Shown here: positions 52,804 through 63,300 of the stretch, in pieces
Layout: every line of letters begins with the position of its first letter
Position numbering within the stretch: position 1 is the first letter of the stretch
From: Gracilariopsis chorda
Lineage: Eukaryota; Rhodophyta; Florideophyceae; Gracilariales; Gracilariaceae
DNA length: 64,000 nucleotides
Reading direction: 5' to 3'
Assembly: GCA_003194525.1 (NCBI GenBank)
Contig: NBIV01000104.1
Coordinates: 186,001 to 250,000 of the forward strand
Notes under the pieces: generated by a model
Seen by the model: the letters and a program-made list of their open reading frames with translations, nothing else
The model's database searches: none
Told to the model about the DNA's origin: nothing
Translations under genes and position numbers: made by a program

Positions 52804-53812
52804 GCAAGGCGTAGGCACTGGGGTGTCCAGGGGACGCTGCATTACGTGCGTTTCACCACACACGAATGTATTCCCTTTTCTTTTTCTTTTGGAGGAGTTT
52901 TTAGCTTTTAGGGTAATACTAGGTTGGCTCTACGATACCATATATGCTGGGGTTTCTCTGAAGTGTACTTTTTGTATTGCATGGAATTCTACATAGCCCA
53001 CTAGAACATCACACTTTTCTGGAGATGGGGTTGCAGTGAAGGGCAAACTATGGTGCTCTCGTCTTCAAGGTGCGCCAGCACAGGCGAAAGCACCGTGTGT
53101 CTACGGTGAAGTGGGCTGACGAGAACGTCCTACGACGGAGATAGTTTCAGTGGTCTATGGGTCTTACGAGCGCAGGGAGTGGTTTTTGGGAGTTTACACT
53201 CCCGCAGTCACGTAGTAGATGTAAGAAATATAGAAGGCACGCTGGTGTGACGTGCCGTAGAGTAACGCAATGAGAACGCGTGGCACTTACACAATACGCA
53301 AGTGATACGTCATGTGACGTTACTGTACGGACGCGCACTGTAAACAACATCGTACAGTAGACACTCACTGATTATTGAGATCCACATGGGATTGCTGGGT
53401 TTTCAGATGTTGAGTAATGCTCCCACGATATAAGAGAGCAGGGCCAGAGGGGGCATGTGCAGTGAATTCGGTCACACTTATGATAGAAGAGGATCTTCCA
53501 TATCTGCAAATGAGAGGCTTTAGAGGTGCTGAATTTGCTGCCCTGACAGGACAAGAGCCTTGCGTTACGATGTAAGGCCAGATGTACAACGCACTGTATT
53601 AGCGATCTTCAATAACAACCGTCTCACTTTTGTCACTGTCAGGGGCCTCAGGGAATAGGGTTCAGGTATTAGCGTGGGTTTTAAGAAGGATTTTCGACAC
53701 CATCGTCCCAAAGAACTAGCCGTTCAGATCATTGCCACTGAGTCATTGCAGTCCTGCCGCCCCAGCTCAAATCATCATTTGCTATATCCTGTTCACTGCA
53801 GCTCACACGGAA
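52804..53812. other. Intergenic region upstream of the recombinase gene
   Basis: About 1 kb without a supported frame. It includes the body of the possible SINE (if present) and the recombinase promoter. Confidence 0.35.
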
Positions 53813-56176
53813 ATGAAATCCGTACTTTTGCACACCGTAAAAAAGACAGTCGGTCGTCGGAAGGCTATAAGACCCCTTCCTCGCGATGCGATCGCCTCCA
53901 AACGCGCTAGCGGATCAAACAAGAGTAGGGTCTGCACTACGTCCCCACCAGCAAAACGACCCATCGAAGATGTCAGGGCTTCGTCCGAAACTCCTGAGAA
54001 TACCACTCATCATCGCCTTGAGAAGGGTACAGCAAAGCGTCGACACCTTGGAATTGGGGTGCCCTCTTCGGGTCTATGCATTCCGCGCTCCAGAGATGCT
54101 ACACCCTCCCGCGACAATGCCCAACGAAGCAATCCTGCATATCTGCCGCGTGACAAGATCGATGTCCTAGGAAATCGTGAGGACGAAGTTCAAGCTGTAA
54201 CTGTGCATGAGGAAGATGGCCATGCAGAAGTAGAAGTGAGTGCAGAAACAGTTCTTGGTACTGACAAAGGACTTCCTGCTGAAGACATGAATCTCGAGAA
54301 CAAGTCAGAGTCGGAACAGGGAGAGGACGGCGTGGAAGTGGATCTACGCCAGGTACTGAAGGAACAGAAAGAGGTGCTAAAGAGCAGGAATAATGAGCTG
54401 TACCACGAGCTTGCGGATATTTTCCAGAGCCCAAGGTCGAGGGGTAATGCTACAGCTCTTCTCAGTGTTCACTCTCTTTGGCGAGTCGCAGAAGGGAACA
54501 CACCAGAACCGGACACACCGGAGCTCCGGTGGAAGGCCATGGTCGATCTGACCCTCGCCCGAGACCCTGGGTACTTCACTAGTGAGGCTGCGAGAATGAT
54601 GAAAGCTTCGAGGAATGTTGGAAAAGGGTTGGCAGCGTACCCTGGATTGCGAGTGAATAGAGAGAACTGTCTGGATCTCGATGAGATATACAAGCTTCGG
54701 TACAGGACGAAGGAACTCATGAACATGTCATCTGGGGCCAGCTTCAAGCTTTTAGGAAGCATTGTTGGACAGTTTCTTCGCTGGTGTATCACTGCGAGGA
54801 AACTTGGGCGGAAAGATGGGTGGAAGCATAACGCGCTCTTCAGAAATATGGCCAACGAAGATCTGGTTCAAGTGTTCATCGACCATTTCCTCACAACAGC
54901 ATCAACATGCACTGTGGCCTCTAAGTGCAACGCGCTACAAACCGTGTGCAAGTACGCCAGCCTGAAGTTCCCTGACGAAGCTACCCGACTACGGATTGCA
55001 AGGGTTTCCTTGTACTTGACGAGTACATTCAATGCAGCAAAGTCCAAGTACCGGGAGACGGCACGAAAAAGGCAGGACGCAGACAAACGTATACAGGATC
55101 ACACCATCGTAACGGAGAAGCAGACTCAGAAAGGAATGCGTCTCGCTACGTGCGTATTGGATGACATCTGTGACTCGTTCAATGTCAAGGCGAAGAAGAA
55201 GGGAACGGAATCCGCCCAAGATATGCTACAGAAGACGAACGGGTTGGTCGAGAAGTGGTGCCTAAATTTTGTTGGGTTATTGACAATGTGTGGTGGGGGG
55301 CAGAGGCCGCAGGCTTACGCAAGACTGCAGTGTCCAGCACCGGAAACTCTTGAGTTATGTTACAGCGACGATTTTGAGGAAGAGGTTGTTTCCGTGAAGA
55401 CGTTTCGCGAAAAGACCGCCAGGGCGCTCGACATGCCGGATGTACTGTTTCCCATCAGCGTTCTACCATATATTGCGTTTCACATGGACTTTGTTCGTCC
55501 CGTCCTCATCCAAAGACGTCGCATTCCTCCATCAGATATATTCCAGAAGAATCAACCATTAATCTTGCATACACGATCCGGGGAATACATGACGCCAAGT
55601 AACATCAGCCACACCATCCGAACATTCATGCGCGGCGTAGACTCGCGCTTGACGAACGTAACCACGATGACCCTCCGTGCAAGCTACGCAACGTCCATGT
55701 TGCACAACTACCGCCAAGGGAAATTTGACTCTGAGAAGCTGACTGAGGATGAGTTCCTCGGTTTGGTAGCAAAGCAGATGAACACATCTGTGGAGCAGTT
55801 GCGTGGTACATACATGGCTACGTACTCAAAGGACTTCAAGCAAACCATGAAGCTCTTCACAAAGCACTTTGCTATTGTTATGAACGAGAACGGTGACGAG
55901 AACGATGTGTACGTTGAAGATGTGGAACGTGGAGACAAAGATGTCGGAACCAGAACGGGCCCCAACGAGGCTAATACGCGAAGTGAACCGAGCACAGCGT
56001 GGCCGCGTATGTCAGCTGCATTTGACGATACTGACAGTGATAAAGAGTGGATTCCAGAAACGCCTAAGCGGGGGCAAAAGACCAAGAACAGAAGGTGGAC
56101 CCTTCTTGATGAACAGAGTGTGGAAAATGGGGACGATGAAGACGTTTTCCCAGATGAGGAGGAGGAAACGGAGTAA
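53813..56176 (+). CDS. Tyrosine recombinase-like protein of a candidate mobile element
   Basis: 787 residues from ATG 53813 (MKSVLLHTVKKTVGRRK); the frame is also open upstream but without ATG. N-terminal 190 residues are basic then acidic and disordered; a helical core-binding-like domain spans about 200-440 (ELRWKAMVDLTLARDPGYFT, ITARKLGRKDGWKHNALFRN). The catalytic part has box I LLTMCGGGQRPQAYARLQ (Arg 498), box II VTTMTLRASYATSMLHNY (Arg 622) and a candidate tyrosine in LRGTYMATYSKDF (Tyr 667 or 671). The usual box II His (three before Arg 622) is Met, and the GHxS His position is Asn. An acidic C-terminal tail follows. Family membership is inferred from the R...R...Y pattern; the subfamily is unknown. 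Intact, unlike the other transposases here. Confidence 0.7.
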   Translation: MKSVLLHTVKKTVGRRKAIRPLPRDAIASKRASGSNKSRVCTTSPPAKRPIEDVRASSETPENTTHHRLEKGTAKRRHLGIGVPSSGLCIPRSRDATPSRDNAQRSNPAYLPRDKIDVLGNREDEVQAVTVHEEDGHAEVEVSAETVLGTDKGLPAEDMNLENKSESEQGEDGVEVDLRQVLKEQKEVLKSRNNELYHELADIFQSPRSRGNATALLSVHSLWRVAEGNTPEPDTPELRWKAMVDLTLARDPGYFTSEAARMMKASRNVGKGLAAYPGLRVNRENCLDLDEIYKLRYRTKELMNMSSGASFKLLGSIVGQFLRWCITARKLGRKDGWKHNALFRNMANEDLVQVFIDHFLTTASTCTVASKCNALQTVCKYASLKFPDEATRLRIARVSLYLTSTFNAAKSKYRETARKRQDADKRIQDHTIVTEKQTQKGMRLATCVLDDICDSFNVKAKKKGTESAQDMLQKTNGLVEKWCLNFVGLLTMCGGGQRPQAYARLQCPAPETLELCYSDDFEEEVVSVKTFREKTARALDMPDVLFPISVLPYIAFHMDFVRPVLIQRRRIPPSDIFQKNQPLILHTRSGEYMTPSNISHTIRTFMRGVDSRLTNVTTMTLRASYATSMLHNYRQGKFDSEKLTEDEFLGLVAKQMNTSVEQLRGTYMATYSKDFKQTMKLFTKHFAIVMNENGDENDVYVEDVERGDKDVGTRTGPNEANTRSEPSTAWPRMSAAFDDTDSDKEWIPETPKRGQKTKNRRWTLLDEQSVENGDDEDVFPDEEEETE

Positions 56177-57170
56177 AAGAATTTGGACGAGGGTGTTGTG
56201 CCTTGCTCCCGGGGAATGAAGCATTCTGCGCCCAGGAAAACACGAGGTCGCGAGAGAGACGGTTCGTTACAATGAGCCAGACACTCACCCATATTATTCC
56301 CAATAAACCATAGATGCGAAGACGGTAATAAACTGTGCACTTTTAGGTTCATTTCAAGACATTCAGTTGAAGCATTACAGGATGGGACAGTTTTCCACTG
56401 CCTGTGTGGGTGTAATTCATGTATCAAACTGGGGGCTCTAGAACTGGGTACAGGGGCACTGGGCACTGAGAATCTGGCTTATGTTCCATTGGAATGGCTT
56501 TGCATACTGTATCGTGGAGGTTTGTTCGACCACTTTGACTTGGTTCCTAGGTTTTCCGGTCACCGAGTGGGTTGTTAGGGGTTGACGGGTGGGCAGGGGC
56601 CAGTTCGCTCACTCGGCATCCAAGAAAAGCAGAGAGTTGTTATTCATAAATGTTCGGCGTTTAAATGAAAGCCTGCGTAAGCAAGTGAGTTCTTTTTCCA
56701 CATTACAGCGATTTGAGTTGAGTGGAGGAATGAAGGATTTGATGCCGCAGTCCACCAATCCCAGGAAAAGATATCATTGAATCACGTTGTGGTGGTCAAG
56801 GGAAGAGGTTCTGGTGGAGGGCTTCCGAACTTACCCTAGAAACATAGATCATAGTCAGAAACATGTCCGTGGTTAACCAGATCCTAGAATGTAAGAGCGG
56901 ATATTTTCTGGAGACAACATGCGATAAAGGAGTTGGGCCAGGCCTTTAGCCCGGAGACGGAGAAGAGATCATGCCAAGGGGTCCGGGTTCTTTCGTGATT
57001 GAGTGGGCTTTTGTAGTTGGAGTTTTTTTGCTGATTTCAATCGACTAATATGGAATAGGAGCGGGTGTCCATCAGGTTTGCGGTTCAGGTTTAGTATCGC
57101 CGAAAAACAGCTGGTCACTGTTGGCTCTTGTTCAGGCTTTCAGGGACCTGTCTAGTTCGGGAATGTCTCT
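56177..57170. other. Intergenic region between convergent genes
   Basis: About 1 kb between the ends of the recombinase gene and the 555-residue gene. No frame with features; G/T-rich in places. Confidence 0.4.
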
Positions 57171-58838
57171 TTACGCACTTTGGTCCGAATCGTCGTCACT
57201 GCTCTCACGGTAGTCGTCATCCTTCTCCTTCCCAGAGTGCTCGCCAGACGATCCCTCGGAATCGGAGCTGGATCCCGAGTCGCTCGTGCTCATGCTGTCC
57301 TCGTCATTGGAATCAGTCTCATTTCCGAGTTCCAGGTTCCACAATTCACCGAGGGCGATTGGAAATTGCAACGGCTTTCCAGTAAAGTGCTCATAGTAGT
57401 CATAAGGCACGTTATCTACCATGTAAGCGTCCGATCTACCTTGTCCCGTCCACTGTATACCATCCTCTTCGTCTTCACTGCATGAATCACTCATCGATGA
57501 GGCTTTATATTTCATAACCGGGGTTCGCCGGTATGCCTCCGCTACGCCTTGGGTACCAAGCTTCAGATTACAGGTTGAGTCTACCAGCCTGTCCCTTTTT
57601 CTTGTGTTTATCGTGACGTTAGTCACAGAGGGGATAGTACCAATGGTGCATTGCTCTTCTTCGTCACTGACATCGCGAAAGTCCTGCCATGCTATGCAGT
57701 CCATGACTTCATGGTAGCCGGGTTCCAGCAGGTTTGTAATATTTCCGTATTCTTCCAGATCTTGCGGGATATACGGCCTTACTCTCTTCATGAAAGCTGT
57801 TGTCCGGATGTGTAGTAACCTGACACGAACGGTATGTACGAATACGACCACTTCTTCCGTTCTATGAGCTCCGAGCCGCACGACAAACGTACTGGGCAAG
57901 ACGATGCTGCAGCCTACTGTCAGGTACAATGTACGCACTCTCTTTCCCTTGACACCCGATACAACGGGGGCTACCCATTCGTAATACTTCCCTCGAGACC
58001 CTCTCTCCCCGGTATGTCCGCGCACTACCTCTTCACTTACCGTGAGGTAAATTCCCGTGTCCTCGATGTTATCGGCGACTAGACCGCCGGCCATACTCGG
58101 TAGCAAAGTGTAGCACACGTACAACGCTTCGTTTTGCAGTCCTACCTGGTTCGGGGGCGTGTTTGGCCAGCAATACGTTCCGAGCGTACGGTCCTCAGAT
58201 GGGTAGACAACTTCCCTGGAGTACAACGTACTCCTGTCACATTGAACGTCAACATTTCCTATTGGAGTATCCACCAATCGAAGAAAGTCTTGCATTCCTG
58301 CCATTGGTGAAACCCTAACACAATAAAGACATAGACTCCAAGTTAGTGCTTTGATCTTAGTGTTTGCAGAATCAACCACACCAGATGGTAGCTTTTCTAC
58401 CTCAGAAACGTCCCCTTCTGTGCATACTCTGGATAGTACGTATTGGTGCGCAACGATCAAGGACTCTAGTGCATCACAATCCTTCTTCCTCCGGCTATCT
58501 GTCATACGGACTAGCTTCGCAGTGTAACGCAGTCCAACGTACTCGCTCTCCATTAGCACTGGTGTGTGCAGCGTACTCAGGTTAGAGGTTGCATCGCGGG
58601 AAGTAGGTTGCAGGTGTTTCAAGATGTCAGCGTATTCACATACGGTGAGGTTGTGGAAGCCCAGTCCGAATCCAAATCCCACCTGCAGCCCTTTGAAAGC
58701 CACCTTCATTACCTTCGCATCTGCGCTGTCTTCCATATTATCATTCACCATCTTCTCGGTTACCAAAATTTCTACTGGTCTTCTCTTCGATCCGATGAAG
58801 TTTGCCAGGGGCTCTGGCTGTTTGGAGGTCTTTCGCAT
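57171..58838 (-). CDS. Acidic-tailed protein of unknown family in the candidate mobile element
   Basis: 555 residues, ATG 58838, intact. The N-terminal quarter is basic; residues about 60-460 appear globular, with VAFKGLQVGFGFGLGFHNLT, LYVCYTLLPSMAGGLVADNI and VVFVHTVRVRLLHIRTTAFM segments; the final 90 residues are a Ser/Asp/Glu tail (DSGSSSDSEGSSGEHSGKEK). No signal peptide and no certain membrane helix. I do not recognise it. Convergent with the recombinase gene, divergent from the ParB-Ulp1 gene. The acidic tail, shared in character with the recombinase tail, suggests a nuclear or chromatin-associated protein. Confidence 0.65.
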   Translation of the reverse strand: MRKTSKQPEPLANFIGSKRRPVEILVTEKMVNDNMEDSADAKVMKVAFKGLQVGFGFGLGFHNLTVCEYADILKHLQPTSRDATSNLSTLHTPVLMESEYVGLRYTAKLVRMTDSRRKKDCDALESLIVAHQYVLSRVCTEGDVSEVEKLPSGVVDSANTKIKALTWSLCLYCVRVSPMAGMQDFLRLVDTPIGNVDVQCDRSTLYSREVVYPSEDRTLGTYCWPNTPPNQVGLQNEALYVCYTLLPSMAGGLVADNIEDTGIYLTVSEEVVRGHTGERGSRGKYYEWVAPVVSGVKGKRVRTLYLTVGCSIVLPSTFVVRLGAHRTEEVVVFVHTVRVRLLHIRTTAFMKRVRPYIPQDLEEYGNITNLLEPGYHEVMDCIAWQDFRDVSDEEEQCTIGTIPSVTNVTINTRKRDRLVDSTCNLKLGTQGVAEAYRRTPVMKYKASSMSDSCSEDEEDGIQWTGQGRSDAYMVDNVPYDYYEHFTGKPLQFPIALGELWNLELGNETDSNDEDSMSTSDSGSSSDSEGSSGEHSGKEKDDDYRESSDDDSDQSA

Positions 58839-59031
58839 AATAATAGTGGGGTTGAGGGGTTTTTATCGTGAGCAATCTTCGCAAGGTAGTCGCTTTAACC
58901 GTCGGGCAGGAGAGAAGGCAGGTAGAGGTTTTTAGTATTGCAGACTTAGGTTTAGGGGAGGTTTGACGCAAAACAATACATGCTTCACGGGAGGGAAGAC
59001 GTAGTCATCACGTCAAAGAGGGGTGCTGGCC

Positions 59032-59058
59032 GAAATGGGGGAAAGTTTCCCCCATTTC
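59032..59058. repeat. Palindrome copy B
   Basis: GAAATGGGGGAAA, G, then its exact complement. The right flank (TGCACATGCCTC) matches the reverse complement of copy A's left flank, so the conserved unit extends beyond the hairpin. Confidence 0.9.
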
Positions 59059-59519
59059 TGCACATGCCTCTGGACCGAGTTGGGGTTCACTTAATTGTTT
59101 AAAAGTTGGAATTGCAGAGTGATTTGCTTTCACGAGAGATGGCCTTTGCTGAACGTGTAGAATTGGGAAGGCGCTCTTAGTGCCGTTGCAGGAACTTACA
59201 CGTGCTTCGCTGGCCTTGTAACCAATGAATGCCCTCCAGATGTACACGTCGCCTGGGTTGGTTTTAGGGTGTTTACAGTGCACGCCGTCGAGAGGCCGTG
59301 ACAACGTGTCACGGCCTGCACTTTGGCCACGTACTTTCTCCAAAGGCTGTACTTCAGCCATGTACCGGCACGGTACCTTGGTACAGGATGTGCACGGCCA
59401 CCTGTGCGCCACTCGTTTTTATTGTGACATCTTTCGAATAACTAATCACAGACAGGGCCTTCCCGAAAGTTCTGTCTTGTCTGCATCCAAGGATAGATAC
59501 CATTTATGGACGCCGTGCG

Positions 59520-59546
59520 GAAATGGGGGAATGTTTCCCACATTTC
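59520..59546. repeat. Palindrome copy C
   Basis: GAAATGGGGGAA, TGT, then TTCCCACATTTC: 12 bp arms with one mismatch. Followed by TGCA like copies A and B. Confidence 0.85.
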
Positions 59547-59640
59547 TGCAACTACCACATACGACCTCCACGTCCTCACCTAGTGGCGCCTACTCCATTT
59601 CCTTCTCGCCCCATCCAACAACTCCCGTGGTACATCCTCG

Positions 59641-59873
59641 GTACCGCTAGCCGCCGACATCTCCTGCGTTCCCTTCTCAGTACCGCTATCTACCGATGCC
59701 TCCCGCGTTTTCGCTTCGGTGCCGTTAACTGCTGACGCCTCCCGCGTATCCTTCGATCTACCGCTAACTACCGACGTCTGCCGTGTTTCATTCCTGGAAG
59801 GACTAACCATTGACGCATCCCACTTCCCGTTCCAGGTACCGCGACCCAACGGCGTATCCCACATTTCCTTCTA
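59641..59873. repeat. 39 bp minisatellite, about six units
   Basis: Units begin GTACCGCTAGCCGCCGACAT (59641) and GTACCGCTATCTACCGATGC (59680) and repeat every 39 bp with increasing divergence. The period is a multiple of three: in the minus-strand frame from 59864 it gives 13-residue repeats of the form SAVNGTEAKTREA. That frame has no other support as a gene. Confidence 0.85.
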
Positions 59874-60318
59874 AGTTTCGCCGATCACGGACGCCCCCAT
59901 CGTTTCCATCTCGATTCACTCTCCATCTGTGCCACCCCGCCTCGTCTTTTCGATTCCATCAACCCCTGCGCTACGCACATGTTATTGTCGATTTAATCAA
60001 CAGCTCAGAAACCTCGTATTCAAATCTGGACATCGCCAACCGCTGACGCCACCTGATCTTGGGTTTTCGATCCTGGCAGGCAGAAACACTGCCAGCACTT
60101 GCTTTCCGGTATCACCAACAACCGTACCAGGGGGTATTATTGTTTACATTCCCATCAGTCGCACACTTCGTAGGATCCACACCTGGTTTCCATCACTCAC
60201 AGTGTTTTACTCTCGATCGTAGTTTATGTATTTCGGTGTTTTGGACGGGGTACAACTAATCTTCTGGTCTAAACTAACTCTGTGTTCCTAAAGTGAGTTT
60301 CTACCGTTCTAACAAGAG

Positions 60319-63300
60319 ATGAATATTGGTGCACTGGGCTTTTCGGACAACCTATCCCAAGAAATCTACCGGCGAATAGAGGTAGGAAGATGCAGCCCCA
60401 CCCGCTATGGCAGTGTGGACATGTTTGTCGGCCCGTTCCTGGGACGCAATACTTCGCATGTCCGACTAGAAGGATTGATAGAAGACATAGGTGCACCGCA
60501 AAGATTTCAGAGCAGTCAACCTATAATAGCCGTCAAGTCAAAGTCCGGACCTACGAGAGGAAAGTTGATTGTAATAGGGGGTGGTCATCGCTTTTTGTCA
60601 GCCGCGCGCTCGCTACATGCCGTCGTACTCCCGTACAAGCTAGTTTCCTTTACAGGGCTTGGATCGGAAGGGGAAGATCTCGATGTTTTTGAGTGCAGTG
60701 GGATAATAACTTTCCATGTTGAAGTCAATGAACCTCGTCCGGAGAAGTACGGTTTCATGCAACAGGTCAATCTTTACGCAGATCTCAAAGCACACTGGCG
60801 CTGTCTTGAAAAGATTCGGGTGTCGAAGCTTAGAGGAAGGAAAGGAAAACCGCAGGCTATAAGTTACAACAAGCTCTATCGGTTTTACGAAGCGTCTTCC
60901 AAGTTAGCTGGAACAAAGTCGAGGTGGGCGATCGAGTTCCTCGCAAGAAAGGATAACAAGAATATTGAGAACAAGCCGGCAACGCGGAGACAGTACATGG
61001 CTGGGACCGACCGGCTTCTCCATGCCGGCGTTGTCCCGTATCTGGCGCACTTGGAGAATATCGGTGTTGCATCGTTCAACAGGTCTTCATTGTACGCTGT
61101 CAGAAACTGGTCTTCAGACAAAATCAGGCACGTTGTTGAACTCTGGAAGGTAAGGAGAAGGACAGGCGTTAAGGTAAGGTATGCATTTAGTGAGAAGGCT
61201 GGCAGAGAGGTTGATGGGAAGGGGCGTGGTCGTAAGTCCAAGCAGAAACTTGAAGATGTTGTGGACTCGGTCTTAACAGGGAAGAGGGGCAGAAAAGGGG
61301 AGGAGATTTCAAAACCAAAGCCACAGAATGAACCACATGTGACATCAGAGAGCAGAGGGGTTACCGGGGAACCACATACCGGAGACTTGATCCCCGGACG
61401 ATGTGAACCCTCGCCAGTGAGGAGAGAGCGGGAGTTTATGACTAACGTTTCACATACCCGCCATGCAGCGGCTTTTACCAGAGCTGAGAGCCACAGCGCT
61501 GGAGGTTTAGTGGGGTTTTCTTTCCCTGACCAGGCTCATTATCAACGTGGCGCATCATACCTTGATGATGTGGGAACTGAGGAAGACGTTAATAATGTCA
61601 TGAAAGGGGGGGACAGCGTCCGCTTTTCCAAGGGTACAAATCTGACGTATGAATCGTCGAAGGATGAAATCGAAGAGAAGGATTCTGGATGTAGAAGAGG
61701 GTTCACGAAGCCGTCCGTGCTAGGAAAGATTCCAGACCAGGATGCAGTGTGCAAGGACCCCGGAAGTACGGGGTTCACTCAACCTAAGTTATCGGATAAG
61801 GAAAGCCTTAGCGCAGGACATTTTGTCGCGGACGCGAATGCAAGCCATAGTTCCAGGAAGAGATATGATATCGACGTTCGAATATCCTCCAGTGTACCAC
61901 AGCGTATCGCGGAACATGCATTGAAAGAAGACTCTCTGTGTGCAGTACCGGAGGTGGAAGAGTCCTGTCCCGTACAGTCTGCTAGGGCCACGGAGGGAAA
62001 GATGGATCGTACGGTGTTGGCTAGTGTGGATGAAGCGTGTGCACTACTCTGCAGCCTTGCACGGAAGAAGGCGCCAGAAAAGAATGGGGTTTTAGATGTG
62101 GACCTAGAGAATGAGATCAAAGTTGCTGCGCATGTGAAAGAAAGGCTCATTGCGGAAGGAGGGAAGTCCGATCTCCCGTTACCGGCAGTCATGAGTGACA
62201 TGGCCGCTAAGCTTGGGGATGCAGAGAAGAAAGAGGTCAAGCTTGTCGTCACGGGTGGCATCTTAGAGAACACTTTTACCCTCTGTGAGAGTGATATCAC
62301 TCCCATTCGCCAGTTCCATATCGGTACAGATCGGTCCGTTATGTTCACCGTGTCATTCCTCACGAAGTGGACAAGTGATTCAGTGAACGCGTGTCATCTT
62401 CTGGACTCACTGCAGACCGCCGGATGGTGGGACGTTAAGTTATCTCAGGAAAAGGATCGCCTGCGTAGTCTCATTGAAAAAGTCAATGGCGAAGGGCCGT
62501 TCTCGTCGAGGTGTCATGAAGCAGTATGGGGTTCTAGTGTGTGTGTAATGCCAATGTGCGGGGCAGGGCACTGGTCTCTTATTGTACTTTTGAATCTGAA
62601 GGGGTGGCAGGACATCGTTGGAAGACGAAAACGTTCGCGGGTGCGGAACTCAGACGGGCTTCCGCGTATATTGTTCTTGGATAGTATGGGTCCCAGCTCG
62701 GCTCATAAGGAAACCTGTACTAACATTTTCTACTATCTGAGTGCATGCTACCCTGGGAAAAGAAGACCATCACCGAGGTCTCTTGAAAAGAACATTCCAA
62801 GCTGTCATTTCTATCTACAGCTACAGAAAGAAATGGAGTGTGGCTTTTTCGTCGGGTATCACATATCTCTTTTCACTCGTGCTTTTCACAGGATCGGGGG
62901 ACTTACGTCTCTGCAGATTGAAGAGTTGCTGAGAGAAATGAGTGAGTTATACACGTTTGAAGAATACCAAACAGACGTTCTGCGCAGACTGGAGTATTAT
63001 GTGATGAAGTACAAGGATAACTCGAGGCGGGTGATCTGTGAGCCTGTTTGGATGTGGGGTTCAGAACCTGCAGCAGACACAATGGGCGCCTCGGAGAATA
63101 TCATCTGCAGAGAAGACAGTCTGGGTTCTCCGCTGAAGCGGAAAGCGTCGGGGGATCCTGAAGGGCCTGCGTGCAAGAGGGGTCTAATGGGTCAGAAGGG
63201 CAATTTTCGGAAACCTGTACGAGAGAAACGCGGGACTGCTGTGGAGCTGGGGAACGTGCTCGAGAAGCAGGGCCAATTGAAACTCGTGGGCTCTAGAAGT

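Larger units (their letters stand above)
58839..60318. promoter_or_regulatory. Divergent region with palindromes and minisatellite
   Basis: 1.5 kb between the start codons of the 555-residue gene and the ParB-Ulp1 gene. It holds palindromes B and C and the 39 bp repeats. Short frames here, including a minus-strand one from 59412 to 59008, run through the palindrome and are not convincing genes. Confidence 0.5.

Noticed and set aside
53813..56176. Calling the recombinase a Crypton or Starship captain
   Set aside because: Only the Arg-Arg-Tyr frame is visible by eye; diagnostic residues differ, and no family profile could be run.
59008..59412. 134-codon minus-strand frame through palindrome B
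   Set aside because: Its end is encoded by the palindrome itself and no other part looks coding.
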